Source of the DNA: JAAELZ01 sp965237485
GTDB lineage: Bacteria; Pseudomonadota; Gammaproteobacteria; Arenicellales; Poriferihabitantaceae
Direction of reading: 5' to 3'
Length of the DNA stretch: 64,000 nt
NCBI GenBank assembly: GCA_965237485.1
Contig: CBDEFQ010000004.1
Span: 186,001-250,000, forward strand
The notes beneath the pieces are model-generated. The model was not told the origin of the DNA and did not search any database. It saw nothing but the letters and a program-made list of their open reading frames with translations. This document shows, one piece after another, positions 1-8,581 of this stretch. Every line of letters starts with the position of its first letter. Within the stretch, counting starts at the first letter, position 1. The translations under genes were made by a program, and so were the position numbers.

Positions 1-366
1 ATACAGGGGATTCTTGAAACGAAAGTTATGCCCTGGCGTTTTGCTCTGACAGCACTTGAGTAATTGAGAGAATAGCGCTTCATAAAGGCTCGAAGGCTTG
101 TTCTCATTGATGCGTGAAAGATTGGACCGCGTTAACACTGCACTACCAAGATGATACAAGCGGTGTGATTGAGCACTGACATTATCAACAATATCACGCA
201 AGCTATGACGGCCAGTCAATTGAGCTATAGTCAGGCTCACGAACTGTGACCAACGAGACGCTCTGCGGAATGAACGCCCCGAATGATGTTGAATTGCGAG
301 TGCCTCGAATTCATGTCTCGGAACAATTTTGAGTATTTGATTTAGAACGGTATTACAATGTGACAT
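1..366 (-). CDS. IS4-type transposase with DUF4372 N-terminus, partial
   Basis: An open reading frame enters from the left edge and reads back to an ATG at 366, giving 122 codons with no stop. The N-terminus reads MSHCNTVLNQILKIVPRHEF, followed by HSGRSFRRASRWSQF and LTGRHSLRDIV. This resembles the DUF4372 domain that precedes the DDE domain in many IS4-family transposases. The catalytic part lies outside the window, so I cannot say whether the gene is intact. The promoter side faces the K+ channel gene, which is divergent. Family assignment rests on pattern recognition of the N-terminal domain only. Confidence 0.7.
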   Translation of the reverse strand, partial: MSHCNTVLNQILKIVPRHEFEALAIQHHSGRSFRRASRWSQFVSLTIAQLTGRHSLRDIVDNVSAQSHRLYHLGSAVLTRSNLSRINENKPSSLYEALFSQLLKCCQSKTPGHNFRFKNPLY

Positions 367-477
367 GGTCTGATTTTCCTATTTGATTCAACGGTTTATC
401 GCTAAACGTATTTTATCAAATTGAGAGAAAATCAGGCCTGTTTCTTTAGTGTTAACGGGACAGCAGTGAAAGCGTAT

Positions 478-915
478 ATGATTTTTGTTCTTAACTTTAT
501 TCTTGTGGTGTTAGTAGTGGGGCTCCACTACGAAGTGCTACATCGAATTGCACTTTGGGTTCCGCTATTGAGAGTGGTGCCGCATTTTCGTATCCTCTTT
601 GGGGTGCTGGGTACAGTGGTAGCACATGTGGCCGAAGTATGCGTTTTCGCCTTTGCGTATTTCAAACTAGGGAAAGTGGAAGGTTGGGGAGGCTTGGAAG
701 GTAGTCTCCAGGGCGGGTTTCTCGACAACGTTTATTTTTCATTTACCACGTACACCACGCTTGGCTTCGGCGATATTACGCCCATTGGAGAATTACGCTA
801 TGTTGCGGCGATGGAAGTGCTAGTTGGTCTGATATTGATCGCTTGGACGGCTTCATTTTTGTATTTTCAAATTCAAACGCAATGGATGCTTGACGAAAAA
901 AATACGCCAAAATAG
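478..915 (+). CDS. Two-helix potassium channel (Ion_trans_2 type)
   Basis: Small integral membrane protein with a first hydrophobic helix (about residues 1-19), a second hydrophobic stretch around VLGTVVAHVAEVCVFAFAYF, a pore segment with the K+ selectivity signature TTYTTLGFGD, and a last helix VLVGLILIAWTASFLYF. TLGFGD is the filter of the Ion_trans_2/KcsA-like superfamily, so a K+ channel is likely. The frame is open from a TTG at 421, but the ATG at 478 directly precedes the first membrane helix and is the better start. No cytoplasmic regulatory domain (RCK) follows. The gene stands alone between a transposase and the broken bioY locus. Confidence 0.75.
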   Translation: MIFVLNFILVVLVVGLHYEVLHRIALWVPLLRVVPHFRILFGVLGTVVAHVAEVCVFAFAYFKLGKVEGWGGLEGSLQGGFLDNVYFSFTTYTTLGFGDITPIGELRYVAAMEVLVGLILIAWTASFLYFQIQTQWMLDEKNTPK

Positions 916-1051
916 GACAACACGGCACTGCTATTTCTGTGATTGTGACTACATCGATAACTTATAATCAGTCGCAATGCATCTTCTCTATTTGATTGCG
1001 ATGACATATAACTTAAATTTAATAACTAACAATTACCTATGAGTGCAACAG

Positions 1052-2283
1052 GTAACTTCTCAATAACCCGTGGCAAAGCTGGCGCGTTCCATAATGATAT
1101 CTGGCAGAGGATCAATATGTTGCTCACCGATACCAAGTCGATGGGTCAGGTAGTGCCAGAACGATATATCCAGTTTTCGGCAGGTCTTTTTCAAACTGGC
1201 AAACGTGTCCCGACACTGCTGGCCAGCATCGCTGCGGGTGGAGCCACTCACTTTTCGTTTTTTCACGTAATCGCGAATGTCTGTTTCACTGCCATTGGTG
1301 TGTAACGGAATATCTGGTCGATCTAGCACCAACAGTCATTCTGCTTTATTCGCATGGATTCGTTTGAGCGTCTGATTTAATGTTTGGTAGCATGTCTGTT
1401 GAGTGAAGATTTCATCGAAACGCTGCTCAAGTATTTTACGTTGGTTCTCGCAACTGTTCCAACAAGAGTGGTTGCGTGGTTTGACAATGATGATATTGAT
1501 AGAGAATATAACTGACCAGACGAGGCCCATAATGTCGCCCTGCCACGGATGTCGGTAACTGGCCTTTGAGCTTTTTATTGTCTGGCGTTACCCAATGCGC
1601 TAAACGATAGCGGGTGGTATGAACCTTGATAAGCAAATCTTGCACTACAAAATCCCGATAGCCTTTAAAGCGAGAACCTTCGGGCACGGACTTCGCTGGT
1701 TCAATAACCCGATTTAGGTCAATTGACAGCCTTGGTGTTTTCTTTGCCTTGTTCGACCCAGCTCGCTGCTTAGGTTTGTCGCTAGAAGATGAACGTTTTG
1801 GCTCTGTTTTCTTATCCATATTACCGCCCTTAACAGTAGGCCGCCTCTTCTGCCCCTTAAGGATATTGATTTCATCTTTAAGCAATGCTATTTCTTCGTC
1901 CTGTTGTTGAACTCGCACCAACAGCTGCTCCACTAGCACCCGCAACATTTTTACTGCGGGGGTTTGTTCTTGTTCAGGAATGTCGGGAATAGAGGGTAGC
2001 TTACTCAAGGTCTTAAACGTCCGTTAACTGGATAGACCTTAGTGTACCATCGGTTTTGAAAGTCCAATTTTGCCTTCTGAACTGCGCCACAACGAACGTT
2101 AAGAAGACACCCCTGAACGTCCTTAAGCGATCTTTGTTATTAGCGTAAAGGTGCCTACAACCACCCTGGAACTCAACCTAAATCGAGTCACTCGGCCACG
2201 TTGAATTACCTTCCTTTTAGCGTAAAACCCGGTCAAGAAATATTTTGTTTTATTTTACCTGCCACGGGTTATTGAGAAGTTAC
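1052..2283 (-). mobile_element. IS66-family deletion derivative, copy A (complete ends, 8-bp duplication)
   Basis: A 1232-bp element. Its ends are 24-bp perfect inverted repeats beginning GTAACTTCTCAATAACCCGT. The flanks are an 8-bp direct duplication TGCAACAG at 1044-1051 and 2284-2291; IS66 elements are known for 8-bp duplications. The inside holds only the N-terminal and C-terminal parts of the transposase, joined across an internal deletion, so the copy is non-autonomous. It shares that deletion with copy C (from 40443), while copy B (36219-36890) retains sequence from the missing centre. It interrupts bioY after codon 4. Confidence 0.92.
1060..2008 (-). pseudogene. IS66 transposase (TnpC), internally deleted, copy A
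   Basis: Two fused remnants of one transposase. The N-terminal part (from 2008) has a coiled coil, QLLVRVQQQDEEIALLKDEI, then a basic linker rich in K/R/S, typical of IS66 TnpC before the zinc-binding and DDE regions. The C-terminal part carries PLHTNGSETDIRD and CRDTFASLKKTCRKLDISFW, the conserved C-terminus. The deletion joint near 1455 shifts the frame, so the N-terminal ORF ends at LREPT. An additional TGA near 1336 lies before LLVLDRPD. Part of the catalytic domain is gone, so this copy could only be moved by a transposase supplied elsewhere. Confidence 0.88.
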
Positions 2284-2892
2284 TGCAACAGCCCCCAACT
2301 TTGATGTTTTAAGTAGCGAACTGGCCAACTAAATCTAGCCAATTAGTACGCAACATTATATTAGCCGTAGTCGGTTCCGCCCTACTAACCCTCTCGGCTA
2401 AAGTGCAAATCCCATTTTAACCAGTGCCCGTAACCCTTCAAACCTTGGTAGTGCTGTTGATTGGATTTACCTATGGACCCAAGTTAGCTGGCGCAACCGT
2501 CGGTTTATATCTTGCCCAAGGCACCATGGGCTTACCTGTGTTTGCAGGCACACTCGAAAAAGGCATCGGTATAGCTTATATGATGGGCCCTACAGGGGGC
2601 TATTTACTAGGCTTTTTAGTTGCTGCTGTAGCTTGCGGTTATTTGGCGCAAAAAGGTTGGGATCGTCGTTGGAGCACAATGATTATCGGTATGATCATCG
2701 GTAATTTAATTATTTATGCGCTAGGTCTGGCTTGGCTAGGCAGTGTATTAGGTTGGGATAAGCCAATTCTGGCTTGGGGTATGACCCCTTTCCTACTGGG
2801 TGATGCGGTTAAAATCGCTATCGCTGCGGCACTTATGCCAGCAGTGTGGAAGAAAGTAACGCATAATAGCCCTTTTCACGCGTACAAAAAAG

Positions 2893-2924
2893 GCCCGCTG
2901 CAAGGAAGCTTGCAGCGGGCTTTT
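2893..2924 (+). terminator. Rho-independent terminator after bioY
   Basis: A perfect 12-bp stem GCCCGCTGCAAG / CTTGCAGCGGGC with loop GAAG is followed by TTTT and a further T-rich stretch. It could also serve the convergent yccA gene, since A-rich sequence precedes the stem. Confidence 0.85.
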
Positions 2925-2950
2925 CGCTTTTAAAACGGCTGTTAAGGGTT

Positions 2951-3619
2951 TTACTCGTCGCCGAAAATACCGAGAATATGCAACAAACTGGTGAATAGAT
3001 TAAAGATGGCTACGAACAACGTTACTGTGGCACTGATGTAGTTGGTTTCACCGCCATTGATGATCTGACTGGTCTGAAACATTATTAAACCAGACATCAG
3101 CATTATAAACATCGCTGAAACCGCGAGTTGTAAGCCTGGCATGTTAAATAATAAGGCACCTAGGCTTGCTAAAAACGCAACTAAAATTCCACTCATCAAC
3201 ATGCCTGCCATAAAGGTGAAGTCTTTGCGGGTGATCACCACATAGGCTGAAAGCGAAACAAAAATAATGGCGGTGCCACCCATGGCAGCCATCACAATTT
3301 CAGACCCATTGCTAATCGAGCTCATATAAAGGTTGATAATTGGGCCTAGCGTAACCCCCATAAAACCCGTTAGTGCGAAAACAAACAATAAACCAAGGCT
3401 TGAGTTCTGGAATTTTGAAGTTAAAAACAATAAACCAAAATAACCCACCAAAATAGGGACAAAACCTAAAGGAGGCCAGTTCATCGCCATGGCAACACCC
3501 GCCATTGCCGCGCTAAAAGCAAGTGTGAGAGCAAGCAAGATGTAGGTGTTCTTTAAGGTTGAGTTTATAACTAGCTCGCGTGATTGTGCAGCTGAGCTGT
3601 TTTCGATTGTACGTGCCAT
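2951..3619 (-). CDS. yccA: Bax inhibitor-1/YccA family membrane protein
   Basis: A 222-residue polytopic membrane protein of the BI-1/YccA (UPF0005) family with about seven hydrophobic helices, starting near NTYILLALTLAFSAAMAG. The short C-terminal segment SLLHILGIFGDE ends in acidic residues, as is usual for the family. E. coli YccA modulates the membrane protease FtsH; that role is known for the family and not shown here. The ATG start is preceded by a short polar N-terminus, ARTIENSSAAQSRE. It is convergent with bioY across the terminator and faces the LysR gene across about 220 bp with no other gene. Confidence 0.88.
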   Translation of the reverse strand: MARTIENSSAAQSRELVINSTLKNTYILLALTLAFSAAMAGVAMAMNWPPLGFVPILVGYFGLLFLTSKFQNSSLGLLFVFALTGFMGVTLGPIINLYMSSISNGSEIVMAAMGGTAIIFVSLSAYVVITRKDFTFMAGMLMSGILVAFLASLGALLFNMPGLQLAVSAMFIMLMSGLIMFQTSQIINGGETNYISATVTLFVAIFNLFTSLLHILGIFGDE

Positions 3620-3843
3620 GCTTAATATTCCGAATAGTTAACAGTGTGCGAATTATTATAACAAATTCGCCTTACTTAGGCGTGCTAGAGAGTTAAAAGT
3701 TTCATTCTGTAGCGCAACTATAGCTAATATAGTGTTATACGGATTGAATTACAAGCCGTAAGCCGCATGCGACTTGTTGCCTACGCTGCTACTAAGGATG
3801 CTATACAATTCACCCAACTAATTATAACCGTACTACGAGGCCG

Positions 3844-4764
3844 GTGAATTTGGCTGACCGAAGATTGCAAGTTTTTACCACCGTTGCGAGGCTGCTGAGC
3901 TTTACCAAGGCCGCCGAAACGCTACATATGACACAGCCGGCAGTCACTTTTCAGATTAGGCAGCTGGAGGAATATTTCAATGCTCGCCTGTTTGATCGCA
4001 CCCATAATCGCATTACTCTGACGGAGACTGGTGAGCTAGTGCGGCGCTACGCAGATGAGATTATCGAAAAATACAAGGAGATGGATAATCAAGTGCGGGT
4101 GATGACAGGTGATGTGCAAGGCCCATTGGTTATCGGTGCAAGCACGACTATTGGCGACTACGTTATCCCTGAAATATTGGGAGAGTACCAAGCTAAGTTC
4201 CCTGATGTCACTATTCGATTGAATATCTCAAATACTCAAGGGATTATTCATATGGTTGAAAATAACGAAATTGACATCGGCATTGTAGAAGGTCCTGTGG
4301 ACAATAAAAATTTAACTACTGATGTTTGTTGGTACGACGAGTTGGTTCTAGCATGTCCGCGTGACCATGCCTTAGCGAGTTTGGAACGGGTCACCATCCA
4401 AGAGATCTTGCCGTACCCGTATATCGGCCGTGAGGAAGGCTCAGGTACGCGCGGAGTGTTTGAGAGCTATGTTGAGCAACAAGGCTGCGATCCAGATACT
4501 TTAGATATAATCCTAGAATTCTCTAGTCCAGAATCAATTAAGGCTGCGGTAGGAGCCGGTTTGGGTGTTGCCGTGCAATCAATAGCAACTTTGCAAAAAG
4601 AAGACAAATTAGGTTTACTATCTATAGTGCCCTTAAGTCCCTCACTAACGCGGCCATTTTCCTTGGTTTATCAGCGGCAAAAGTTTCGTGTGCAAGCTAT
4701 GGAAGAATTTCTCGAATTTGCCCAAGCGCATTGCGAGAAGCGCAAGCAGCAGTTGCCAAACTAA
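3844..4764 (+). CDS. LysR-family transcriptional regulator (CysB/CysL-like)
   Basis: A 306-residue LysR-type regulator. The N-terminal winged HTH covers about residues 5-65 (LSFTKAAETLHMTQPAVTFQ, then RLFDRTHNRITLTETGE). The C-terminal co-inducer domain starts near GPLVIGASTTIGDYVIPEIL. The phrasing GASTTIGDYVIP resembles the CysB/CysL/YeiE branch, whose members respond to sulfur or small anion metabolites; the effector here is unknown. The GTG start at 3844 begins the protein directly at the HTH. The target is not clear because the flanking genes are yccA (divergent) and a broken small gene. Confidence 0.88.
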   Translation: MNLADRRLQVFTTVARLLSFTKAAETLHMTQPAVTFQIRQLEEYFNARLFDRTHNRITLTETGELVRRYADEIIEKYKEMDNQVRVMTGDVQGPLVIGASTTIGDYVIPEILGEYQAKFPDVTIRLNISNTQGIIHMVENNEIDIGIVEGPVDNKNLTTDVCWYDELVLACPRDHALASLERVTIQEILPYPYIGREEGSGTRGVFESYVEQQGCDPDTLDIILEFSSPESIKAAVGAGLGVAVQSIATLQKEDKLGLLSIVPLSPSLTRPFSLVYQRQKFRVQAMEEFLEFAQAHCEKRKQQLPN

Positions 4765-4787
4765 TTGCGCGTTTATCCACTATTGTA

Positions 4788-5148
4788 ATGCCATCAACAA
4801 TTCGGCAACTGGCCGAAATTGTCCAAGACTTACCCAGTGGCGCGGCCGCAGCACTGCTGGAGTTTACGCAATTTCTACAAAGTAAATACTCTGCACCAAG
4901 CGAGGAGCATTCGCCCGAACCCATCACAATAGATAGGCCCGATAGCGAAACAGTGGTACACGCAATAAAGCGTTTAAGCGCGACTTACCCGATGATTGAT
5001 AAAGATGAGGTGTTTGCACAAACCTCGCAAGTGATGAGCGCGCACTTAATTGCAAAATCTCTCTGAAGTGGACGCGATCAATCAATTGGAATCGCTTTTT
5101 AAGAAATTATTTGTAGACAAAACGAGAAGCGTAATCACGTCTAGTTAG
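4788..5148 (+). pseudogene. Small conserved protein of unknown function, frameshifted near the 3' end
   Basis: The ATG at 4788 starts MPSTIRQLAEIVQDLPSGAA, followed by ALLEFTQFLQSKY, a Pro/Glu-rich linker and AIKRLSATYPMIDKDEVFAQ. This resembles a family of short proteins found beside toxin-antitoxin-like or regulatory genes, but I do not know its function. The frame stops at 5066. The next frame continues with LSEVDAINQLESLFKKLFVD and stops at 5148, which looks like the lost C-terminus. A single-base frameshift near 5055-5062 is therefore likely. It lies 23 bp after the LysR gene and may have been cotranscribed. Confidence 0.6.
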
Positions 5149-6054
5149 TATTAGTGCCTTACTTGTTGGAACAGGATTAAGCGTAAAAGGGATATTAATT
5201 AAGTCATGTCTGTTAGAAGTAAATAGAACTGTCCGGATTATTAACACATAGTCTGTCCGCTTTAGTTATTGCCGATGAATGAGTGAAGGGCGTAGCCCGT
5301 AATGAATTCATCGGCGGCAAATTGCGAAGCCCGGTTACGCAACTTTGCTCTTAATCTGTTTTTGTTGCACCAGTATTCCATCGGCTGTGTATCGGCCTAA
5401 TCGCCTTGGGCCATGATCAATCGACAATGAGCCATCAAGGTGGCGCGATACTTTATACTTTAGCTTTGACGTAATGATAGCGGTGTTGATCTTTAGGTAG
5501 CTGCAGAGACAGCGTCTCAAACTGTACGCTGTTGTCTTTACCCACCACACGCTCGTACTGTTCGCATAGATAATCGTCAAGATCGATGCCCGCAAGCGGC
5601 ACAAAGGCGCTGCCTTGCTCTCTAGCTGGATGACTGAATTCTTTATTGTGTCTGGGCATATAATGATCTCTAAGGTATTTATTAGCCGCTTGCATGCCAG
5701 TGATACCCATCAACGCAAGCTCGTTCGGTAATCGCCCTTGGTGTGTGCCAAACGCACGTTCGGAACGGCCTCTGGCTTCAGGAGAATAAGCCGCTATCAT
5801 GCCAATGCCTAATCTCTTCATCGCCAACCCAAATTGAGTTGGGCCATTCTTATCCACCTTGCCGCCAGCCTCAGGCGTATGCCAATAGTGGCTGCCTCGG
5901 TCAGGGTAAAACGAACAGAATAGCCCCTTCACCTTAAGTACATCTTTAACCCCAAGCAAGCTGCTGTGCGTGCCTTCCTCTTCGACAAAGCGCATGGAAT
6001 AATGCTTATTGGTGGCATCATCCAGGGTGACGATTAAGTCCCAAGACACATCAG

Positions 6055-7230
6055 GGGCTTGTCGGATAATTAATAGAATACGTGAGATAATATGGGCTAA
6101 TTCTAGTCAGCCTGCAATTTTGAGCAAACGTCATCAAAGCCAACTGTTCCTAACCTTAGATTCTCTGGTTAGCTCTGAACATCCCTACCGTAAACTCGAT
6201 GAGCTATTATGTTTTGGTGCATTGAGTAAACCCTTCTCTAAAATATATGCCACCCGTGGCCCTAAAGGCCGAGGTGTTGAGTTCGGCTTACGTGCCTTGG
6301 TGCTTCAGTTCATGGAAGATTTAAGTGATAGAGAAATGGAGCGATACTTATCAGAGAATCTGGCCGCTAAGTGGTTTTGTGATTCAGGACTGGAACAGAG
6401 CACTCCTGATCATAGTTACTTTGGTGATTTTCGCTCACGCATTGGAACCAGGGGTATGATGAATTTATTTGACCGTGTTCGGAGCGGGTTAGTTTCAATG
6501 GGCTTAGTACGAGAAGTATTCACATTTGTCGATGCCAGCCAGTTGGTCAGTAAGCTAACCACTTGGGATGATAGAGATAAGGCGATAAAGATGGGATTAG
6601 AGGAGTTCAACAATAAGACAGTTGATAAAGTTGCGGCGGACAAGCAAGCACGGTTTGGGTGCAAGGGAAATAGCAAATATTGGTATGGTTACAAAGAGCA
6701 TGCATCAGTGGATATGCAAAGTGGCTTGATCAATAAAATAGCGGCCACCTCGGCTGAGGTAACGGATGCAAGCGGCTTGAAGCATGTTTGCCCTAAGTCG
6801 GGCGCTGTTTATGCGGACAAGGGTTATTGCGTGAGCCCGGCCAAAACCACGCTCAGGCGCAACGGTTGCCATGATGCAACAATCAAGAAGAACAATATGC
6901 ATGGCAAGAATAGAGACAAAGACCGTTGGATTAGCAAAATTCGTTCACCATATGAGCGAGTGTTTGCTCATCGCAATAAGCGAGTTCGTTATAAAGGGTT
7001 GGCTAAAGTCCAGTTCCAAGTTGGAATCAGGGGCTTATGTTTTAACCTTAAGCGATTAATGGCATTGGGAGTTGAACGAGTTGAATTGGTGCCGGCCTAG
7101 GGATAGATCCGTCTATTGGTGGCAAAATGGCTGCTAATAGACGGTTTATTGCACAAAAAACGCGTTGCTGAGCAAACTAAAAGCGACTTCGGCGAAAACC
7201 CTGTTTGAAATTGTATTAACCGACGAGCCC
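6055..7230 (+). mobile_element. IS5-family element nested in ISNCY copy 1
   Basis: A 1176-bp element. Left end GGGCTTGTCGGATAAT; right end, read inward, GGGCTCGTCGGTTAAT. It is flanked by a 5-bp direct repeat ATCAG (6050-6054 and 7231-7235). Excising the element and one repeat restores exactly the ISNCY copy 2 sequence around 11759. Confidence 0.92.
6120..7100 (+). CDS. IS5-family transposase
   Basis: A 326-residue DDE transposase filling the IS5 element. It has the N-terminal IS5-type domain (HPYRKLDELL, RALVLQFMEDLSDREMERYL, WFCDSGLEQSTPDHSYF) and the catalytic Asp residues in FVDASQLVSK and VYADKGYC. The C-terminal YERVFAHRNKRVRYKG supplies the Glu region. No in-frame ATG exists between the left end and the first conserved block, so I choose the TTG at 6120 (MSKRHQSQLFLTLDSL). 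The frame is open upstream into the disrupted ISNCY gene, which could allow longer products. The gene looks intact, so this copy may be active. Confidence 0.85.
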   Translation: MSKRHQSQLFLTLDSLVSSEHPYRKLDELLCFGALSKPFSKIYATRGPKGRGVEFGLRALVLQFMEDLSDREMERYLSENLAAKWFCDSGLEQSTPDHSYFGDFRSRIGTRGMMNLFDRVRSGLVSMGLVREVFTFVDASQLVSKLTTWDDRDKAIKMGLEEFNNKTVDKVAADKQARFGCKGNSKYWYGYKEHASVDMQSGLINKIAATSAEVTDASGLKHVCPKSGAVYADKGYCVSPAKTTLRRNGCHDATIKKNNMHGKNRDKDRWISKIRSPYERVFAHRNKRVRYKGLAKVQFQVGIRGLCFNLKRLMALGVERVELVPA

Positions 7231-7830
7231 ATCAGGTACCCATTGGTGAGTACTGCCATCCTGGTGAATCATCCTACCTGGCAAGGCGCCAGGTAGACGT
7301 TTAATGCGGTGAGGGCCGCGTGTTTTAGATTTACGCACCAGGTCTGCGCTTTGTAGCTTATTCTTAACCCAACTGTAGCTACGCTTACCTTGGTGCTCGC
7401 GTTGATACCATGTATGGAAGTGGCGCACATTCCAGCCTTGATAGCGTGTTGAGTATAGGTCTTGTAGCTTGATCATTTCGTCTACGGGTGCCCGCCTGTG
7501 TGAGGGCTGATTGAGTCGCTGATCTAACCGCCCATCCAATCCTGATTCTTCGTACTTATTAATGTACCTACGAAAACTTCGATCACAAACACCCAGTATT
7601 GTGGCAGCATCCGCTGGTGATAGTCGTTTAGCTTGATAACCTTCATATGCTTCTTCAAATCTCATCTGTTTTACCTTATTTAGAAATACTATCTGGCTCA
7701 TCTCACTTCCCAAAAGGGAGGAGGATAAATCCGGACAGTTTATTTGCTAATTATCAGGACAGATAATTTACTCGTAACATTAATTAAGTCATGTCTTGCC
7801 AATTGCTAGGTCAAAGCCTAGCATAGGGAC

Positions 7831-8355
7831 ATGGCGTACTTAGGACGAAAACGGAGTAAAAAAACATTAGATACTGATGGGTATAGACCTAATGTAGGCA
7901 TTATCGTATGTAACCCAGTTGGGCAAGTACTTTGGGCCAGGCGAGTAGCGCATGACGGTTGGCAGTTCCCTCAGGGCGGAGTGGAGTACAAAGAATCCCC
8001 ACGAGAAGCCGCTTATCGTGAACTATATGAAGAGGTGGGTTTGTATCCTCACCACGTGCGTTTACTAGGGAATACACAGCAGTGGTATCGTTATGATGTG
8101 CCGCGCCGTTCAAAAACTAATGCTGCGTTTAAAGGCCAGAAGCAGCAATGGTACTTGTTTCAACTAACCGGCAAGGAAGATGATATTCAGTTAGACCGTG
8201 GTAAACGGCCTGAATTTGATAACTGGCACTGGGTCGATTACTGGCAGCCGCTTGACGACATTATTTCGTTCAAACGCGACGTGTATAAGGGCGCTTTAGC
8301 AGAGTTAGAACCGGTATTGCTTAAAGCGTGTTCACCAAGCTTGGGTAAGCGCTAA
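7831..8355 (+). CDS. rppH: RNA pyrophosphohydrolase RppH (Nudix)
   Basis: RppH removes pyrophosphate from the 5' end of mRNA and so starts RNase E-dependent decay. The Nudix box is complete: GGVEYKESPREAAYRELYEE, then VGL. The substrate-site region DGYRPNVGIIVCNP and the C-terminal PEFDNWHWVDYW are standard for RppH. The length, 174 residues, is normal apart from an N-terminal extension of about 12 residues (MAYLGRKRSKKT) before the usual start of homology. The ISNCY insertion ends 51 bp upstream, so the native promoter has been separated from the gene. Whether the element provides a new promoter is unknown. Confidence 0.93.
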   Translation: MAYLGRKRSKKTLDTDGYRPNVGIIVCNPVGQVLWARRVAHDGWQFPQGGVEYKESPREAAYRELYEEVGLYPHHVRLLGNTQQWYRYDVPRRSKTNAAFKGQKQQWYLFQLTGKEDDIQLDRGKRPEFDNWHWVDYWQPLDDIISFKRDVYKGALAELEPVLLKACSPSLGKR

Positions 8356-8581
8356 GGCATTCAGCCGTATTGAACTAAAGCGGCACAAGCTCACTCGGTT
8401 GGATTTGCACTACTTTAGTACGTTACGCCCAGATTTGTTTGTGTTATTGTTCGTGATGGTCCTAGAGTTTGCTTGCGTCAGATTAGCATACTTAACCACA
8501 AGATACGTCTTATGTATTAAGATATCCATAGCTGTAACTGCTTGCACTTAAGAAACAATAGGTCTCTTCAAGTCACTTTTA

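Larger units (their letters stand above)
1039..2932 (+). pseudogene. bioY: bioY, biotin transporter S-component, inactivated
   Basis: BioY is the substrate-binding membrane subunit of biotin ECF transporters. The C-terminal two thirds (2424-2932) matches the family: PVPVTLQTLVVLLIG, GATVGLYLAQGTMGLPVFAG and GPTGGYLLGF. Removing the IS66 derivative plus one 8-bp duplication rejoins ATG AGT GCA ACA at 1039 to GCC CCC AAC at 2291. Two further lesions follow. An extra base near 2331 breaks the frame between ELAN and KSSQLVRNIIL. A TAA near 2419 replaces the Trp normally in FWPVP. At the 3' end the frame runs through the terminator hairpin, so the native stop may also be lost. Inferred consequence: no biotin uptake through this locus. 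Confidence 0.85.
5335..7713 (-). pseudogene. ISNCY-type transposase, interrupted by IS5 and frameshifted
   Basis: Same protein as the intact 398-residue transposase at 11042-12238. The N-terminal HTH part begins at 7713 (MGSEMSQIVFLNKVKQMRF). The frame is cut at WVPD by the IS5 element at 6055-7230, resumes at VSWDLIVTLDDAT near 6054, and is cut again by an extra A near 5456 relative to copy 2. The catalytic residues in HQDGSTHQW and SERAFGTHQG are still readable; YSDRGSHYW has become YPDRGSHYW. It cannot make a functional enzyme. Confidence 0.9.
5211..7779 (-). mobile_element. ISNCY (IS1202-like) element copy 1, carrying an IS5 insertion
   Basis: The ends are TGTTAGAAGTAAAT at 5211 and its imperfect inverse at 7779 (TGTTACGAGTAAAT on the other strand), both followed by CTGTCC. 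A 16-bp direct repeat TTAATTAAGTCATGTC flanks it at 5195-5210 and 7780-7795. Without the nested IS5 and its duplication it is 1388 bp, one base longer than copy 2 (10918-12304). It sits in the promoter region of rppH. Confidence 0.92.

Noticed and set aside
1039..1305. Open frame of 88 codons on the + strand through the IS66 copy A end
   Set aside because: It begins with the first codons of bioY and then runs antisense through the transposase C-terminus; the same shadow occurs in copies B and C. Only the first four codons are real bioY.
5743..5937. 64-codon + strand frame repeated at 11449-11643
   Set aside because: Both copies are antisense to the ISNCY transposase core and are explained by it.
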